A DNA stretch of 16,278 nucleotides from Glo-17 sp964549735. GTDB taxonomy: Bacteria > Krumholzibacteriota > Krumholzibacteriia > LZORAL124-64-63. Position 1 is the stretch's first letter; every line of letters begins with the position of its first letter. The position numbers and the translations under genes are program-made. The notes under the pieces were generated by a model that saw only the letters and a program-made list of their open reading frames with translations, had not been told where the DNA came from and ran no database searches. Shown one piece after another: positions 1 through 6,357 of this stretch. The DNA lies in NCBI GenBank assembly GCA_964549735.1, contig CAZJWO010000084.1:1-16278 (forward strand), written 5' to 3'.

Positions 1-1
1 C

Positions 2-988
2 TGTCCCGCCACGACGCGTTCGATCTCCTGGGCGTTGCTCGTCGTGCTGGCGGCGGCGGGCGCGGCCGCGTGTCTGCTGCTGCCGCGGGATGGCGCGCGC
101 GACGGCGCGTACGAAGCCATCCGGCGCACCGCGATGCTCTGCGCGCTGGCCGCTCTGCTGCTCATCGCGGCGCAGAGCGTGTTCTTCGTCGTCAGCCGCT
201 ATCGGCTGGTGCTGGCGCCGATCCTGGCCTTGCTCGCCGGCTGCGGACTGCTGGCCGCGCGGCGCCTGTGGCGCGACGGCCGGCGCCGGCGGCTGCTCTT
301 CGCAGCGCTCGTGCTGCCGCTGGCCACGCTGGCGACCGTGCCCTGGGGGCTGGCGGCGACCAGGCAGCAGTGGTCCGGACTGGAGGCGCTGAATCACGCG
401 CGCCGGCTCATGATCCTGGCCGACGCGGCGCCCGCCGCCGGAACCGACGCGGCGCCCGCCGAATTGCGCGAACGCGCCGAGGAACTCCTGCAGCACGCCT
501 GCGCGACGGCGCCGCGCCGGCAGGACATCTGGCGGCTGCGGGGGCTGAACCTGGCCGCCGCCGGCCGCGCGGACCGCGCGATCGAGGTCCTCTCGCACGG
601 GATCATGCAGGCCGACGCGCCGGGCGATCTGTGGCGGTTGCGTCTCGTCATGCTGCGCGAAGCGGGCCGCGAGGACGAGGTCGAAGCGTTGCTGCTGGCT
701 CGCCTGCGGGAATCTCCGCGCGAGGGCGACCTCTGGCACGACCTCATCGTCCTGCTCGGACATCAGGGCCGATGGCACGAGGCGGCGGTCCATGCCCGAC
801 GGTTCCAGGCCTCGCTCGCCGACGACCATCGCGGCTGGCTGGATCTCGGAGTCGCGCTGGCCCGCATGGGCCGGCCGGCGGCGGCCGCCGAGGTGTTCCG
901 AGAAGGGTGGCGCCTTTTCGGAGATCCTTCGCTCCGGGCGCTCTTCGCCGCCAACCTCGCGTTGCTCGGGGAATCGCCCGAGCAATAG
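2..988 (+). CDS. C-terminal part of a multi-pass membrane protein with TPR tail (glycosyltransferase-39-like), 5' truncated
   Basis: The reading frame is open to the left edge, so the start lies outside the window; 328 residues are visible. The visible N-terminal part has about four hydrophobic helices. The second leads into the motif SRYRLVLAPILALLAG, which resembles the last membrane segments of bacterial GT39/ArnT-type glycosyltransferases (family knowledge; the catalytic N-terminal part is not visible). After the membrane part the protein becomes soluble and contains about four degenerate TPR-like helix pairs, for example DIWRLRGLNLAAAGRADRAI and GWLDLGVALARMGRPAAAAE. The TTG at 35 is not the real start because the frame continues upstream. 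A membrane glycosyltransferase fused to a TPR domain is the best reading, but a plain TPR membrane protein is possible. The gene ends 129 bp before the next one. Confidence 0.6.
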   Translation, partial: CPATTRSISWALLVVLAAAGAAACLLLPRDGARDGAYEAIRRTAMLCALAALLLIAAQSVFFVVSRYRLVLAPILALLAGCGLLAARRLWRDGRRRRLLFAALVLPLATLATVPWGLAATRQQWSGLEALNHARRLMILADAAPAAGTDAAPAELRERAEELLQHACATAPRRQDIWRLRGLNLAAAGRADRAIEVLSHGIMQADAPGDLWRLRLVMLREAGREDEVEALLLARLRESPREGDLWHDLIVLLGHQGRWHEAAVHARRFQASLADDHRGWLDLGVALARMGRPAAAAEVFREGWRLFGDPSLRALFAANLALLGESPEQ

Positions 989-1076
989 CACGGCCGTTGA
1001 TCGACGGCGGACGATCGACCGCTGGATCGCCGGCCCCTGCGCGTTCTGCAGTCATGTGGGGCTGCCACAGGACCGT

Positions 1077-1095
1077 CGCCGGCCGCTAGCCGGCG
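1077..1095 (+). other. GC hairpin upstream of the first Spy-like gene
   Basis: A perfect 7-bp inverted repeat, CGCCGGC and GCCGGCG with a 5-nt loop, lies just upstream of the AGGAGG ribosome-binding site (1105-1110) of the next gene. A smaller 5-bp hairpin (TGTGG/CCACA) sits at 1055-1069. There is no T-run, so this is not a standard intrinsic terminator. It could be a Rho-assisted stop for the upstream gene or a 5' UTR structure. No convincing promoter or ECF-type GGAAC motif was found between 989 and 1117. Confidence 0.25.
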
Positions 1096-1117
1096 CAAGC
1101 AAGCAGGAGGACGGATC

Positions 1118-1687
1118 ATGAAGAGCAGGCAGACGTGGGTGCTGGCCATCCTGAGCATCGCGACGATCGCGCTGCTGGCCGGCGATGTCCTGGCCCAGGG
1201 CGGTCGCGCCCCGCGCGCGCCGCGCGGCGAGCGCCAGCTGCGCGACCCCGGCGAGACGCGGCTGGACCGCATGGCGGCGCGGCTCGACCTGACGCAAGAG
1301 CAGCGGGTCGCCATCGAAGCGATCCAGACGGAGGCGCGCGGGAACAATCTCGAGCTGCGCAAACAGATCGAGCGAGCCCGCCATGAGTTGCGGGGCGAGA
1401 TGCTCAAGGACAATCCCGACGAGCGCAGCGTGGTGCAGCTCACCGAGCGGATCGGCAAGCTGCGCACCGAGCTGCAGGTCAACCGGGCCAAGACCCGGCT
1501 AGCGGTCCGGGCGCAACTGACGCCCGAGCAGCGCGACAAGATGCTCCTCATGCGCGGCAGCGATCGCCGGGGCGGCCGCGGCGCCGGCTCGTGGTGCTGC
1601 GGCGGCGAGGGCCCGAGCGGCGGCCCGCGGCACGGCAGGAGCGAACATCGCCGCGGCGGTCCCCGGGACGCGTCCGGCGGGTTGTGA
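1118..1687 (+). CDS. Spy/CpxP-like exported protein (LTxxQ family), probable periplasmic stress or metal sensor
   Basis: The 189-aa product starts at an ATG with a strong AGGAGG 7 bases upstream. Residues 1-26 are a typical signal peptide (basic start, hydrophobic core, VLA before Q27), so the protein is probably exported to the periplasm. Two LTxxQ-type motifs frame a helical core: LDLTQEQ at 56-62 and LTPEQRDKM at 134-142, as in Spy, CpxP and ZraP, which are periplasmic chaperones or metal-responsive proteins. The charged middle (80-130) looks like long helices. The tail from about 147 is Gly/Arg-rich with adjacent Cys160-Cys161 and His172/His177, a possible metal-binding tail (inference). 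The gene stands directly before an ECF sigma gene, and a second Spy-like paralog follows at 2733. The single TGA stop is followed by an open frame leading into the sigma gene (see findings). Confidence 0.85.
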   Translation: MKSRQTWVLAILSIATIALLAGDVLAQGGRAPRAPRGERQLRDPGETRLDRMAARLDLTQEQRVAIEAIQTEARGNNLELRKQIERARHELRGEMLKDNPDERSVVQLTERIGKLRTELQVNRAKTRLAVRAQLTPEQRDKMLLMRGSDRRGGRGAGSWCCGGEGPSGGPRHGRSEHRRGGPRDASGGL

Positions 1688-1701
1688 TCGCGACGGTGCG
1701 G

Positions 1702-1732
1702 CGAGAAGCCGGCGCGGATCTCGGGTTTCTCG
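1702..1732 (+). other. Hairpin between the Spy-like gene and the ECF sigma gene
   Basis: CGAGAAGCC (1702-1710) can pair with GGTTTCTCG (1724-1732), nine pairs including one G-U, around a 13-nt loop. It begins 15 bases after the TGA stop of the Spy-like gene and ends just before the GGGGAG ribosome-binding site of the sigma gene. It could tune sigma-factor translation or, more speculatively, act as a SECIS-like element. It was folded by eye only. Confidence 0.3.
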
Positions 1733-1744
1733 GCGGGGAGCGAC

Positions 1745-2326
1745 GTGGACCACGACGATGACACCCTGATGCGCGAGACAGCAGCGGGCGACGAGGCGGC
1801 GTTCCGCCAGCTCGTCGCCCGCTGGCAGCAGACGGTCTTCGCGTTCCTGGTCCACATGCTGGGCTCGGTCGAGGAAGCCGAGGACGCGACGCAGGACACG
1901 TTCCTGAAGGTCTACGACCAGGCGCCCCGCTACCGGCCGCAGGGCCGGTTCCGCAGCTGGCTGTTGCGCATCGCGGGAAACAGGGCCCGCAGCGTCCTGC
2001 GCCGGCGCCGGATCCTGCGCTGGGTCGATTTCGATCCGCGCCGGCATGATCGCGCGGCCCCAGGCGGCGATCCTCTGCAGGACATGGCGTGCGAGGAGAC
2101 GATGCGCCAGGTGCGCGACGCCGTGACCTCGCTGCCCGTGCGCCAGCGGACGGCCGTCGTTCTGAAGCGGTTCCAGGGGCTCAGCTACCAGGAGATCGCG
2201 GCGGTTCTGGAGACCACGGTGCCGGCGGTGGAGTCCCTGCTGCAGCGAGCGGCCGCCGCGCTGCGCAAGCGGCTCGCCGGACTCGACACCGCGACCGAGA
2301 GAGAGGAAGAATCATGCGGCACGTGA
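1745..2326 (+). CDS. ECF-family RNA polymerase sigma factor
   Basis: The 193-aa product has the two-domain layout of extracytoplasmic-function (group 4) sigma factors. Sigma region 2 spans about residues 18-88, with the core-binding stretch DATQDTFLKVYDQ (48-60) and the -10-recognition part RFRSWLLRIAGNRARS (68-83). Sigma region 4, the -35-binding helix-turn-helix, spans about 120-176, with LPVRQRTAVVLKRFQGLSYQ then EIAAVLETTVPAVES. The GTG start at 1745 has GGGGAG 4 bases upstream; an in-frame ATG at 1769 (Met9) is a possible but less complete start. The gene overlaps the anti-sigma gene by 13 bases, so the two are probably translated together. It should direct RNA polymerase to envelope-stress promoters once released from the anti-sigma factor. 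No classical GGAAC/CGTC autoregulatory promoter was found next to the module. Confidence 0.93.
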   Translation: MDHDDDTLMRETAAGDEAAFRQLVARWQQTVFAFLVHMLGSVEEAEDATQDTFLKVYDQAPRYRPQGRFRSWLLRIAGNRARSVLRRRRILRWVDFDPRRHDRAAPGGDPLQDMACEETMRQVRDAVTSLPVRQRTAVVLKRFQGLSYQEIAAVLETTVPAVESLLQRAAAALRKRLAGLDTATEREEESCGT

Positions 2327-2736
2327 CGCATCGGATGCAAGCGTTCCTGGACGGCGAGCTGACGCCAGCTGCCGTCGAGGCGGTGCGCGAGCACCTCGCC
2401 AGTTGTGGGCCGTGCCGGCAGGAGCTGGCGGCGCGGCAGCAGCTCTGGCGGCAGGTCGACACCCTCGCCGCGGTGCCGAACCAGGTCGCGATCTGGCCAC
2501 GGCTCGCGGCGCAGCTGCAGGAGCGCGGCCGGCGGCGCTGGAGCTGGCCGTACCGCGGCCTGGCACTGGCCGCGGCCCTGGGCGGCGTCCTGCTGGGCTG
2601 GCGCGTGGGGCAGCCTGCGGGGTCGAACGCGGCGAGCCACGACCTCGCGGCGGAAGCGGGATACCTCGCGGACAGCGTGCCGTCGCTGGATCAGCTCTGG
2701 CTCCAGGCGGCCATCAACGGGGAGTCGGAATCATGA
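2314..2736 (+). CDS. ZAS-type transmembrane anti-sigma factor
   Basis: The 140-aa product is read from an ATG at 2314 with GAGGA upstream, inside the end of the sigma gene. Residues 1-38 carry the zinc-associated anti-sigma (ZAS) signature: His27, Cys31 and Cys34 (HxxxCxxC), with His3 or His6 as the likely fourth ligand. The FLDGELTPAAVEAVREHL segment is typical of zinc-finger anti-sigma domains that clamp ECF factors. A single membrane helix lies at about 82-98, leaving about 40 residues outside, ending SLDQLWLQAAINGESES. Its stop overlaps the start of the second Spy-like gene as ATGA. In the cell it should hold the adjacent sigma factor inactive at the inner membrane and release it on a periplasmic or redox/metal signal. 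The partner assignment rests on gene adjacency and overlap. Confidence 0.88.
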   Translation: MRHVTHRMQAFLDGELTPAAVEAVREHLASCGPCRQELAARQQLWRQVDTLAAVPNQVAIWPRLAAQLQERGRRRWSWPYRGLALAAALGGVLLGWRVGQPAGSNAASHDLAAEAGYLADSVPSLDQLWLQAAINGESES

Positions 2737-3275
2737 AACGCGGCTGGCTCATCGTTCTGCTGCTGTCGGCGGGATTGAACCTCGGTCTCGGGCTGAAGGC
2801 CTGGCGCGGCGCGCCGGCTGCGCCCGAAGCGCCGCCGTCCGGTCTCGAGGTGCCCGGCGATCCGCCCCAGATCGAGCGTTTCCTCGGCCGGCGCCTCGAC
2901 CGCATGGCCGCCCGCCTCGATCTATCCGCGGCGCAGCGCGACGCCCTCTGGCGACTGCATCGCCAGGACGGCCCGCAGATCGTCGCGCGACGGCAGAAGC
3001 TGCACGCGGCCCGCACGGAGCTGCAGCAGCGACTCACCGCGGCGGAGATCTCGCTCGCGGACCTGCAAGCCGCGCAGACGCGCATCAGCGACCTGCAGGC
3101 CGCGCTGGATTCGGTCGTCATCGACGTCATGTACCGCGAGCGCGAGATCCTGACGCCCGCGCAGAGGCAGGCCTACCGCGGTTTCTTTCCGCCCGGACCG
3201 GAGGGGTCGCGCGGCCGGCGCGAACATCCCGGCGGCCAACGGCGCGCGCGGCCGCACGCCGAGGAGGCCCCCTGA
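2733..3275 (+). CDS. Membrane-anchored Spy-like periplasmic protein (heavy-metal sensor/CnrX-like)
   Basis: The 180-aa product starts at an ATG sharing ATGA with the anti-sigma stop, with GGGGAG 8 bases upstream. Residues 4-22 form a hydrophobic helix without a clear cleavage site, so it is probably an N-terminal anchor with the rest in the periplasm. The core matches the Spy/CpxP/CnrX helical fold: LDLSAAQ at 62-68, a long amphipathic stretch at 85-130, and LTPAQRQAY at 140-148. The tail is Arg/Gly/His-rich with His165 and His175. Residues 54-64 (RLDRMAARLDL) are identical to 48-58 of the first Spy-like protein, marking the two as paralogs. In Cnr-type systems a membrane-anchored sensor of this class works with an anti-sigma factor to control an ECF factor. 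The gene order suggests the same here, but the ligand is unknown. Confidence 0.83.
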   Translation: MKRGWLIVLLLSAGLNLGLGLKAWRGAPAAPEAPPSGLEVPGDPPQIERFLGRRLDRMAARLDLSAAQRDALWRLHRQDGPQIVARRQKLHAARTELQQRLTAAEISLADLQAAQTRISDLQAALDSVVIDVMYREREILTPAQRQAYRGFFPPGPEGSRGRREHPGGQRRARPHAEEAP

Positions 3276-3289
3276 GCGGCCATTATTTC

Positions 3290-3316
3290 TTGACATTCGC
3301 GCGGCAGATCTCTTAC
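3290..3316 (+). promoter_or_regulatory. Possible sigma-70 promoter for the TPR lipoprotein gene
   Basis: A perfect -35 hexamer TTGACA lies at 3290-3295, only 15 bases after the preceding gene. The best downstream -10-like hexamer is weak (TCTTAC at 3311-3316, 15-bp spacing). The region is locally less GC-rich than its surroundings. If real, it would give a leader of about 150 nt and separate the lipoprotein gene from the sigma module. Confidence 0.3.
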
Positions 3317-3470
3317 GTGTTTCAGATGCGAACGGGCCCCTGGCTGTCCCCGACGCGAGTTGCGGGTCCGCGGCAGACAACCCGTGTCCCGCTGCGGATT
3401 CCCACCCTACCCAGCGATCATTCCGATTCCGGTTGCCTGTGCCAGGAGTGATCCCGAGGGGGAATTTCCG

Positions 3471-4688
3471 ATGAGCAAGCGAACGCTGATGCTCCTGGGT
3501 CTGCTGGCCGTGCTCGCCGGCGCTGCCGTCATGAACGGTTGCCGGTCCGCCCATGTCACGAGCGCCATCCTCTACATCGAGCAGGAGCAGTACCAGAAGG
3601 CCATCGACGTCATCAACGACGGTCTCTATTACAGCCCCAGCGATCCCGAGGCCTACTATTATCGCGGCGAGGCCTACAGCCGCCTGGCCCAGAAGGCCAT
3701 CGAGGACAACGACTACCTGCTGGCCAAGAGCAGCTTCGAGACCGCCTATGCATCATATGTCGAAGCGCGGAACCAGAACGCCGAGATGATGGGCGAACTC
3801 GTGGCGGAGGCGCTGGAGATCAACTACCGCAACACCCTGCGCGAAGGCCAGGGCATGTGGCGGGACCAGCACTACGAGGAAGCGGAAGGCTATTTCCGCC
3901 TCGCCTACGCCGCGCTGCCGGATTCGCTCGATTCGATCAAGAACATCGCCGGCATGAAGATCCAGCAGGCCGAGCTGCTGACCGACAACGAAGAAGGAGC
4001 GCAGGCGCTGCGCTTCGAGGCGCTCGATCTGCTCAACCAGGTCCTCGAGACGCACCCGACCGCCTACCGGCTGCAGGCCGACAAGGCCTACGTGCTGACC
4101 AGGCTCGATCGCACGGATGAGGCCGACGCCCTCTACCGGGACCTGCTGCGGAACCACGGCGATGATCCGGACCTGCTGCTCGACGTCGTCGGCCTCTACG
4201 GCCGGCAGCAGCGGTACCTGGAAGCGGCGGACCTTCTGCTGAAGGTGGCCGGCATCTACCTCAACGACACCGATCCGCTCAACGACGCGCAATTGAAGGG
4301 GCTTTACGCGGAGGCGGGATTCCTGCTGCGCCAGGCCGGCCAGCTGGACCGGGCCATCGAGGCCTACAACCTCGCCAGCGAGCAGGATGTCAACGATATC
4401 GAACTGCTGCTCAGCCGCCAGCAGCTCTTCCTGCTGTACGGACAGGAACTCCGGGACCAGGCGGCCAGAGCGTCCGAAGCCGGCGATCCGGCCCGCGCCG
4501 CCGAACTGGACACGCTGGCGACGGCGACCCTGCAGCGTGGCGTCGACGTGGGCAACGCGGTCACGAGCCTGGCGCCGACCAACGCCGACGGCTTCTTCTT
4601 CCTGGCCACGACCCAGGGTTTGCTCGGCGACGAAGCGGCCTACAACGAGAACATGAAGACCTACCAGGAGCTTTCCGGTATCCAATAG
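3471..4688 (+). CDS. TPR-repeat lipoprotein of unknown function
   Basis: The 405-aa product starts at an ATG preceded by GAGGGGGA (3456-3463). The frame is open further upstream, but that extension has no signal peptide and no ribosome-binding site. Residues 1-23 are a lipoprotein signal (KR, hydrophobic core) ending MNG before Cys24. The residue before NG is Met, so the lipobox is slightly unusual. The mature protein is built of TPR-type helix pairs: EQEQYQKAIDVINDGLYYSP (about 36-55), YEEAEGYFRLAYAALP, RTDEADALYRDLLRNHGDDP, RYLEAADLLLKVAGIY and QLDRAIEAYNLASEQ. TPR lipoproteins usually act as scaffolds for protein complexes or polysaccharide export at the envelope; this one cannot be assigned further. 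It may be a downstream member or target of the ECF module, from position only. Confidence 0.82.
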   Translation: MSKRTLMLLGLLAVLAGAAVMNGCRSAHVTSAILYIEQEQYQKAIDVINDGLYYSPSDPEAYYYRGEAYSRLAQKAIEDNDYLLAKSSFETAYASYVEARNQNAEMMGELVAEALEINYRNTLREGQGMWRDQHYEEAEGYFRLAYAALPDSLDSIKNIAGMKIQQAELLTDNEEGAQALRFEALDLLNQVLETHPTAYRLQADKAYVLTRLDRTDEADALYRDLLRNHGDDPDLLLDVVGLYGRQQRYLEAADLLLKVAGIYLNDTDPLNDAQLKGLYAEAGFLLRQAGQLDRAIEAYNLASEQDVNDIELLLSRQQLFLLYGQELRDQAARASEAGDPARAAELDTLATATLQRGVDVGNAVTSLAPTNADGFFFLATTQGLLGDEAAYNENMKTYQELSGIQ

Positions 4689-4707
4689 CCGCCTGGCGGC
4701 CAGCCTT

Positions 4708-4722
4708 GGCGCGGACCGCGCC
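4708..4722 (+). terminator. Hairpin after the TPR lipoprotein gene, possible terminator
   Basis: GGCGCG (4708-4713) pairs with CGCGCC (4717-4722) over a 3-nt loop, 20 bases after the stop codon. A shorter 5-bp hairpin (GCCGC/GCGGC) sits at 4688-4700. No T-run follows (GAGAGAAACC), so this would be a weak or Rho-assisted terminator rather than a classical one. Confidence 0.3.
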
Positions 4723-4761
4723 GAGAGAAACCGACCCCGCCGGGCGAACCTGGTATGTCGC

Positions 4762-4791
4762 TTGCTAATCGAGGCTGGTCCGGGTTATCCT
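4762..4791 (+). promoter_or_regulatory. Probable sigma-70 promoter of rho
   Basis: TTGCTA (4762-4767) and TATCCT (4786-4791) are separated by 18 bp. Each matches four of six consensus bases, good for such GC-rich DNA. The start point would be near 4798, giving a leader of about 180 nt before rho. A 9-bp inverted repeat, GTCCGGGTT (4778-4786) and AACCCGGAC (4799-4807), flanks the -10 box and the expected start point, so it could be an operator or a hairpin at the mRNA 5' end. Confidence 0.45.
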
Positions 4792-4831
4792 GGACCTGAA
4801 CCCGGACAGGTACGATCGACCGGAGCACTGC

Positions 4832-4848
4832 GCGATCGTCGCGATCGC
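4832..4848 (+). promoter_or_regulatory. Triloop hairpin in the rho leader
   Basis: GCGATCG (4832-4838), loop TCG, CGATCGC (4842-4848) make a perfect 7-bp hairpin. A second hairpin, GGCCCG/CGGGCC (4948-4964), stands next to the GAGGAG ribosome-binding site of rho (4967-4972). Rho is autoregulated through its leader in several bacteria, so these may belong to such control. That is inference from position; no U-tract is present. Confidence 0.3.
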
Positions 4849-4977
4849 ATGGGACCCTCAGCACAACCCACATCTTTCCAGAGCGCCTGAGACCTGGGCA
4901 CGGAACCCCCGCTTGGTCCGTCGTGACCCACGTCCTCTGCCGAGTCCGGCCCGGCCGACGGGCCTCGAGGAGTACCG

Positions 4978-6225
4978 ATGGATATCAAGGAACTGCAGGA
5001 GATGAACATTCGCGAGCTGGTGGACGTGGCTCGCGGCATGAACATCGAGGGGGTCAGCACCCTGCGCAAGAGCGAGCTGATCTTCAAGATCCTGGAGGGC
5101 CAGACCGAGAAGAACGGCTTCATCCACGCCGAAGGCGTGCTGCAGATCCTCGCCGAGGGCTACGGATTCCTGAGGGCGGCCAAGTACAACTACCTGCCGG
5201 GCCCCGACGACATCTACCTGTCGCCGTCGCAGATCAAGAAATTCGACCTGAAGACCGGCGACACGATCAGCGGCCAGGTGCGCCCGCCGAAGGAGAACGA
5301 GCGGTATTTCGCCCTCCTGAAGGTCGAATCGGTCAACTACATGAATCCGGAGGACGCGAAGAAGGTCACGCTCTTCGACAACCTCACGCCGCTGTACCCC
5401 GACTCGATGATCAACCTCGAGTTCAAGAGCACGAACCTCACCACCCGGCTGATCAATCTCATGGCGCCGATCGGCAAGGGGCAGCGCGGCCTGATCGTCT
5501 CGCCGCCGCGCGCCGGCAAGACCGTCATCCTGCAGACGATCGCCAACGCGATCACGGCGAACCATCCCGAGATCCACCTGATCGTGCTGTTGATCGACGA
5601 GCGGCCCGAAGAGGTCACGGACATGGCGCGGTCGGTCCAGGGCGAGGTCATCAGCTCGACCTTCGACGAGCCGGCGGAGCGCCACGTCCAGGTCGCCAAC
5701 ATGGTGCTGGCCAAGAGCCGGCGCCTGGTCGAGAGCGGCAAGGACGTCGTCATCCTGCTCGACTCGATCACGCGCCTGGCCCGCGCCCACAACGCGGTCG
5801 TGCCGCATTCGGGCAAGATCCTCTCGGGCGGCGTCGATTCGAACGCGCTGCAGAAGCCCAAACGCTTCTTCGGCGCGGCGCGCAACATCGAGGACGGCGG
5901 CTCGTTGACGATCATCGCGACCGCCCTCATCGAGACCGGCAGCCGCATGGACGAGGTCATCTTCGAGGAGTTCAAGGGCACCGGCAACATGGAGCTGGTC
6001 CTGGATCGCAAGATCGCCGACCGCCGCATCTACCCGGCCATCGACATCTTCAAGAGCGGCACCCGCAAGGAAGACCTGCTGATCGATCCGAAGGATCTCA
6101 ACAAGGTCTGGGTGCTGCGCAAGTACCTGAGCGATTACTCGCCGATCGAGGCCATGGAATTCCTGCTCGACAAGTTGGGCAAGACCAAGGACAACAAGCA
6201 GTTCCTGGCGGCGATGAACGCCTGA
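4978..6225 (+). CDS. rho: Transcription termination factor Rho
   Basis: The 415-aa product is close to the usual Rho length. It is a homohexameric RNA-dependent ATPase/helicase that ends transcription of untranslated RNA. The N-terminal helical domain (1-45, MDIKELQEMNIRELVDVARG) is followed by the cold-shock-like RNA-binding domain with GYGFLR (61-66). The RecA-like motor carries Walker A at about 175-182 (SPPRAGKT, Lys181), the catalytic-glutamate segment IDERPEEVTDM (206-216), Walker B DVVILLDSITRLARA (256-270), the R-loop SGGVD (283-287) and the arginine finger in GTRKE (Arg363). There is no large insertion in the N-terminal domain, unlike in some GC-rich phyla. The ATG start has GAGGAG 5 bases upstream. 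The gene is followed by rpmE, as in many bacteria. Confidence 0.98.
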   Translation: MDIKELQEMNIRELVDVARGMNIEGVSTLRKSELIFKILEGQTEKNGFIHAEGVLQILAEGYGFLRAAKYNYLPGPDDIYLSPSQIKKFDLKTGDTISGQVRPPKENERYFALLKVESVNYMNPEDAKKVTLFDNLTPLYPDSMINLEFKSTNLTTRLINLMAPIGKGQRGLIVSPPRAGKTVILQTIANAITANHPEIHLIVLLIDERPEEVTDMARSVQGEVISSTFDEPAERHVQVANMVLAKSRRLVESGKDVVILLDSITRLARAHNAVVPHSGKILSGGVDSNALQKPKRFFGAARNIEDGGSLTIIATALIETGSRMDEVIFEEFKGTGNMELVLDRKIADRRIYPAIDIFKSGTRKEDLLIDPKDLNKVWVLRKYLSDYSPIEAMEFLLDKLGKTKDNKQFLAAMNA

Positions 6226-6231
6226 GCGGGC

Positions 6232-6270
6232 GGCGGCGGGCCGGCGGCGGGCCGGCGGCGGGCCGGCGGG
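6232..6270 (+). repeat. 11-bp G-rich tandem repeat directly after rho
   Basis: Three perfect copies of GGCGGCGGGCC (6232-6242, 6243-6253, 6254-6264) are followed by a partial copy. On the coding strand this gives five GGG tracts (from 6228 to 6270) with loops of 7, 8, 8 and 5 nt, a candidate G-quadruplex in DNA or RNA. It starts 7 bases after the rho stop codon. The GCCGGC steps inside can also pair with each other. Confidence 0.75.
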
Positions 6271-6357
6271 ACGGAAATTCTCCCTTGCCCGCGGCACCGT
6301 GGCATATTTCTTTGTGGCATCCCTGCCGGACAGGCAAGCAACTGAGGTCGAAGGACG

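Noticed and set aside
4849..4890. 13-residue leader peptide ORF in the rho leader (ATG at 4849)
   Set aside because: No ribosome-binding site and no regulatory codon run; short ORFs of this size arise by chance.
4902..4925. GGAAC then CGTG with 15-bp spacing upstream of rho, like an ECF promoter
   Set aside because: The -10 part deviates from CGTC, and a CGTC at 4919 is too close. A single match of this quality is expected by chance, and an ordinary promoter is available upstream.
6299..6320. Direct repeat GTGGCAT (6299-6305 and 6314-6320) upstream of rpmE, considered as a zinc-regulator or sigma-54 site
   Set aside because: It lacks the palindrome of a Zur box and the GC-N10-GC spacing of sigma-54 promoters; too short to support.
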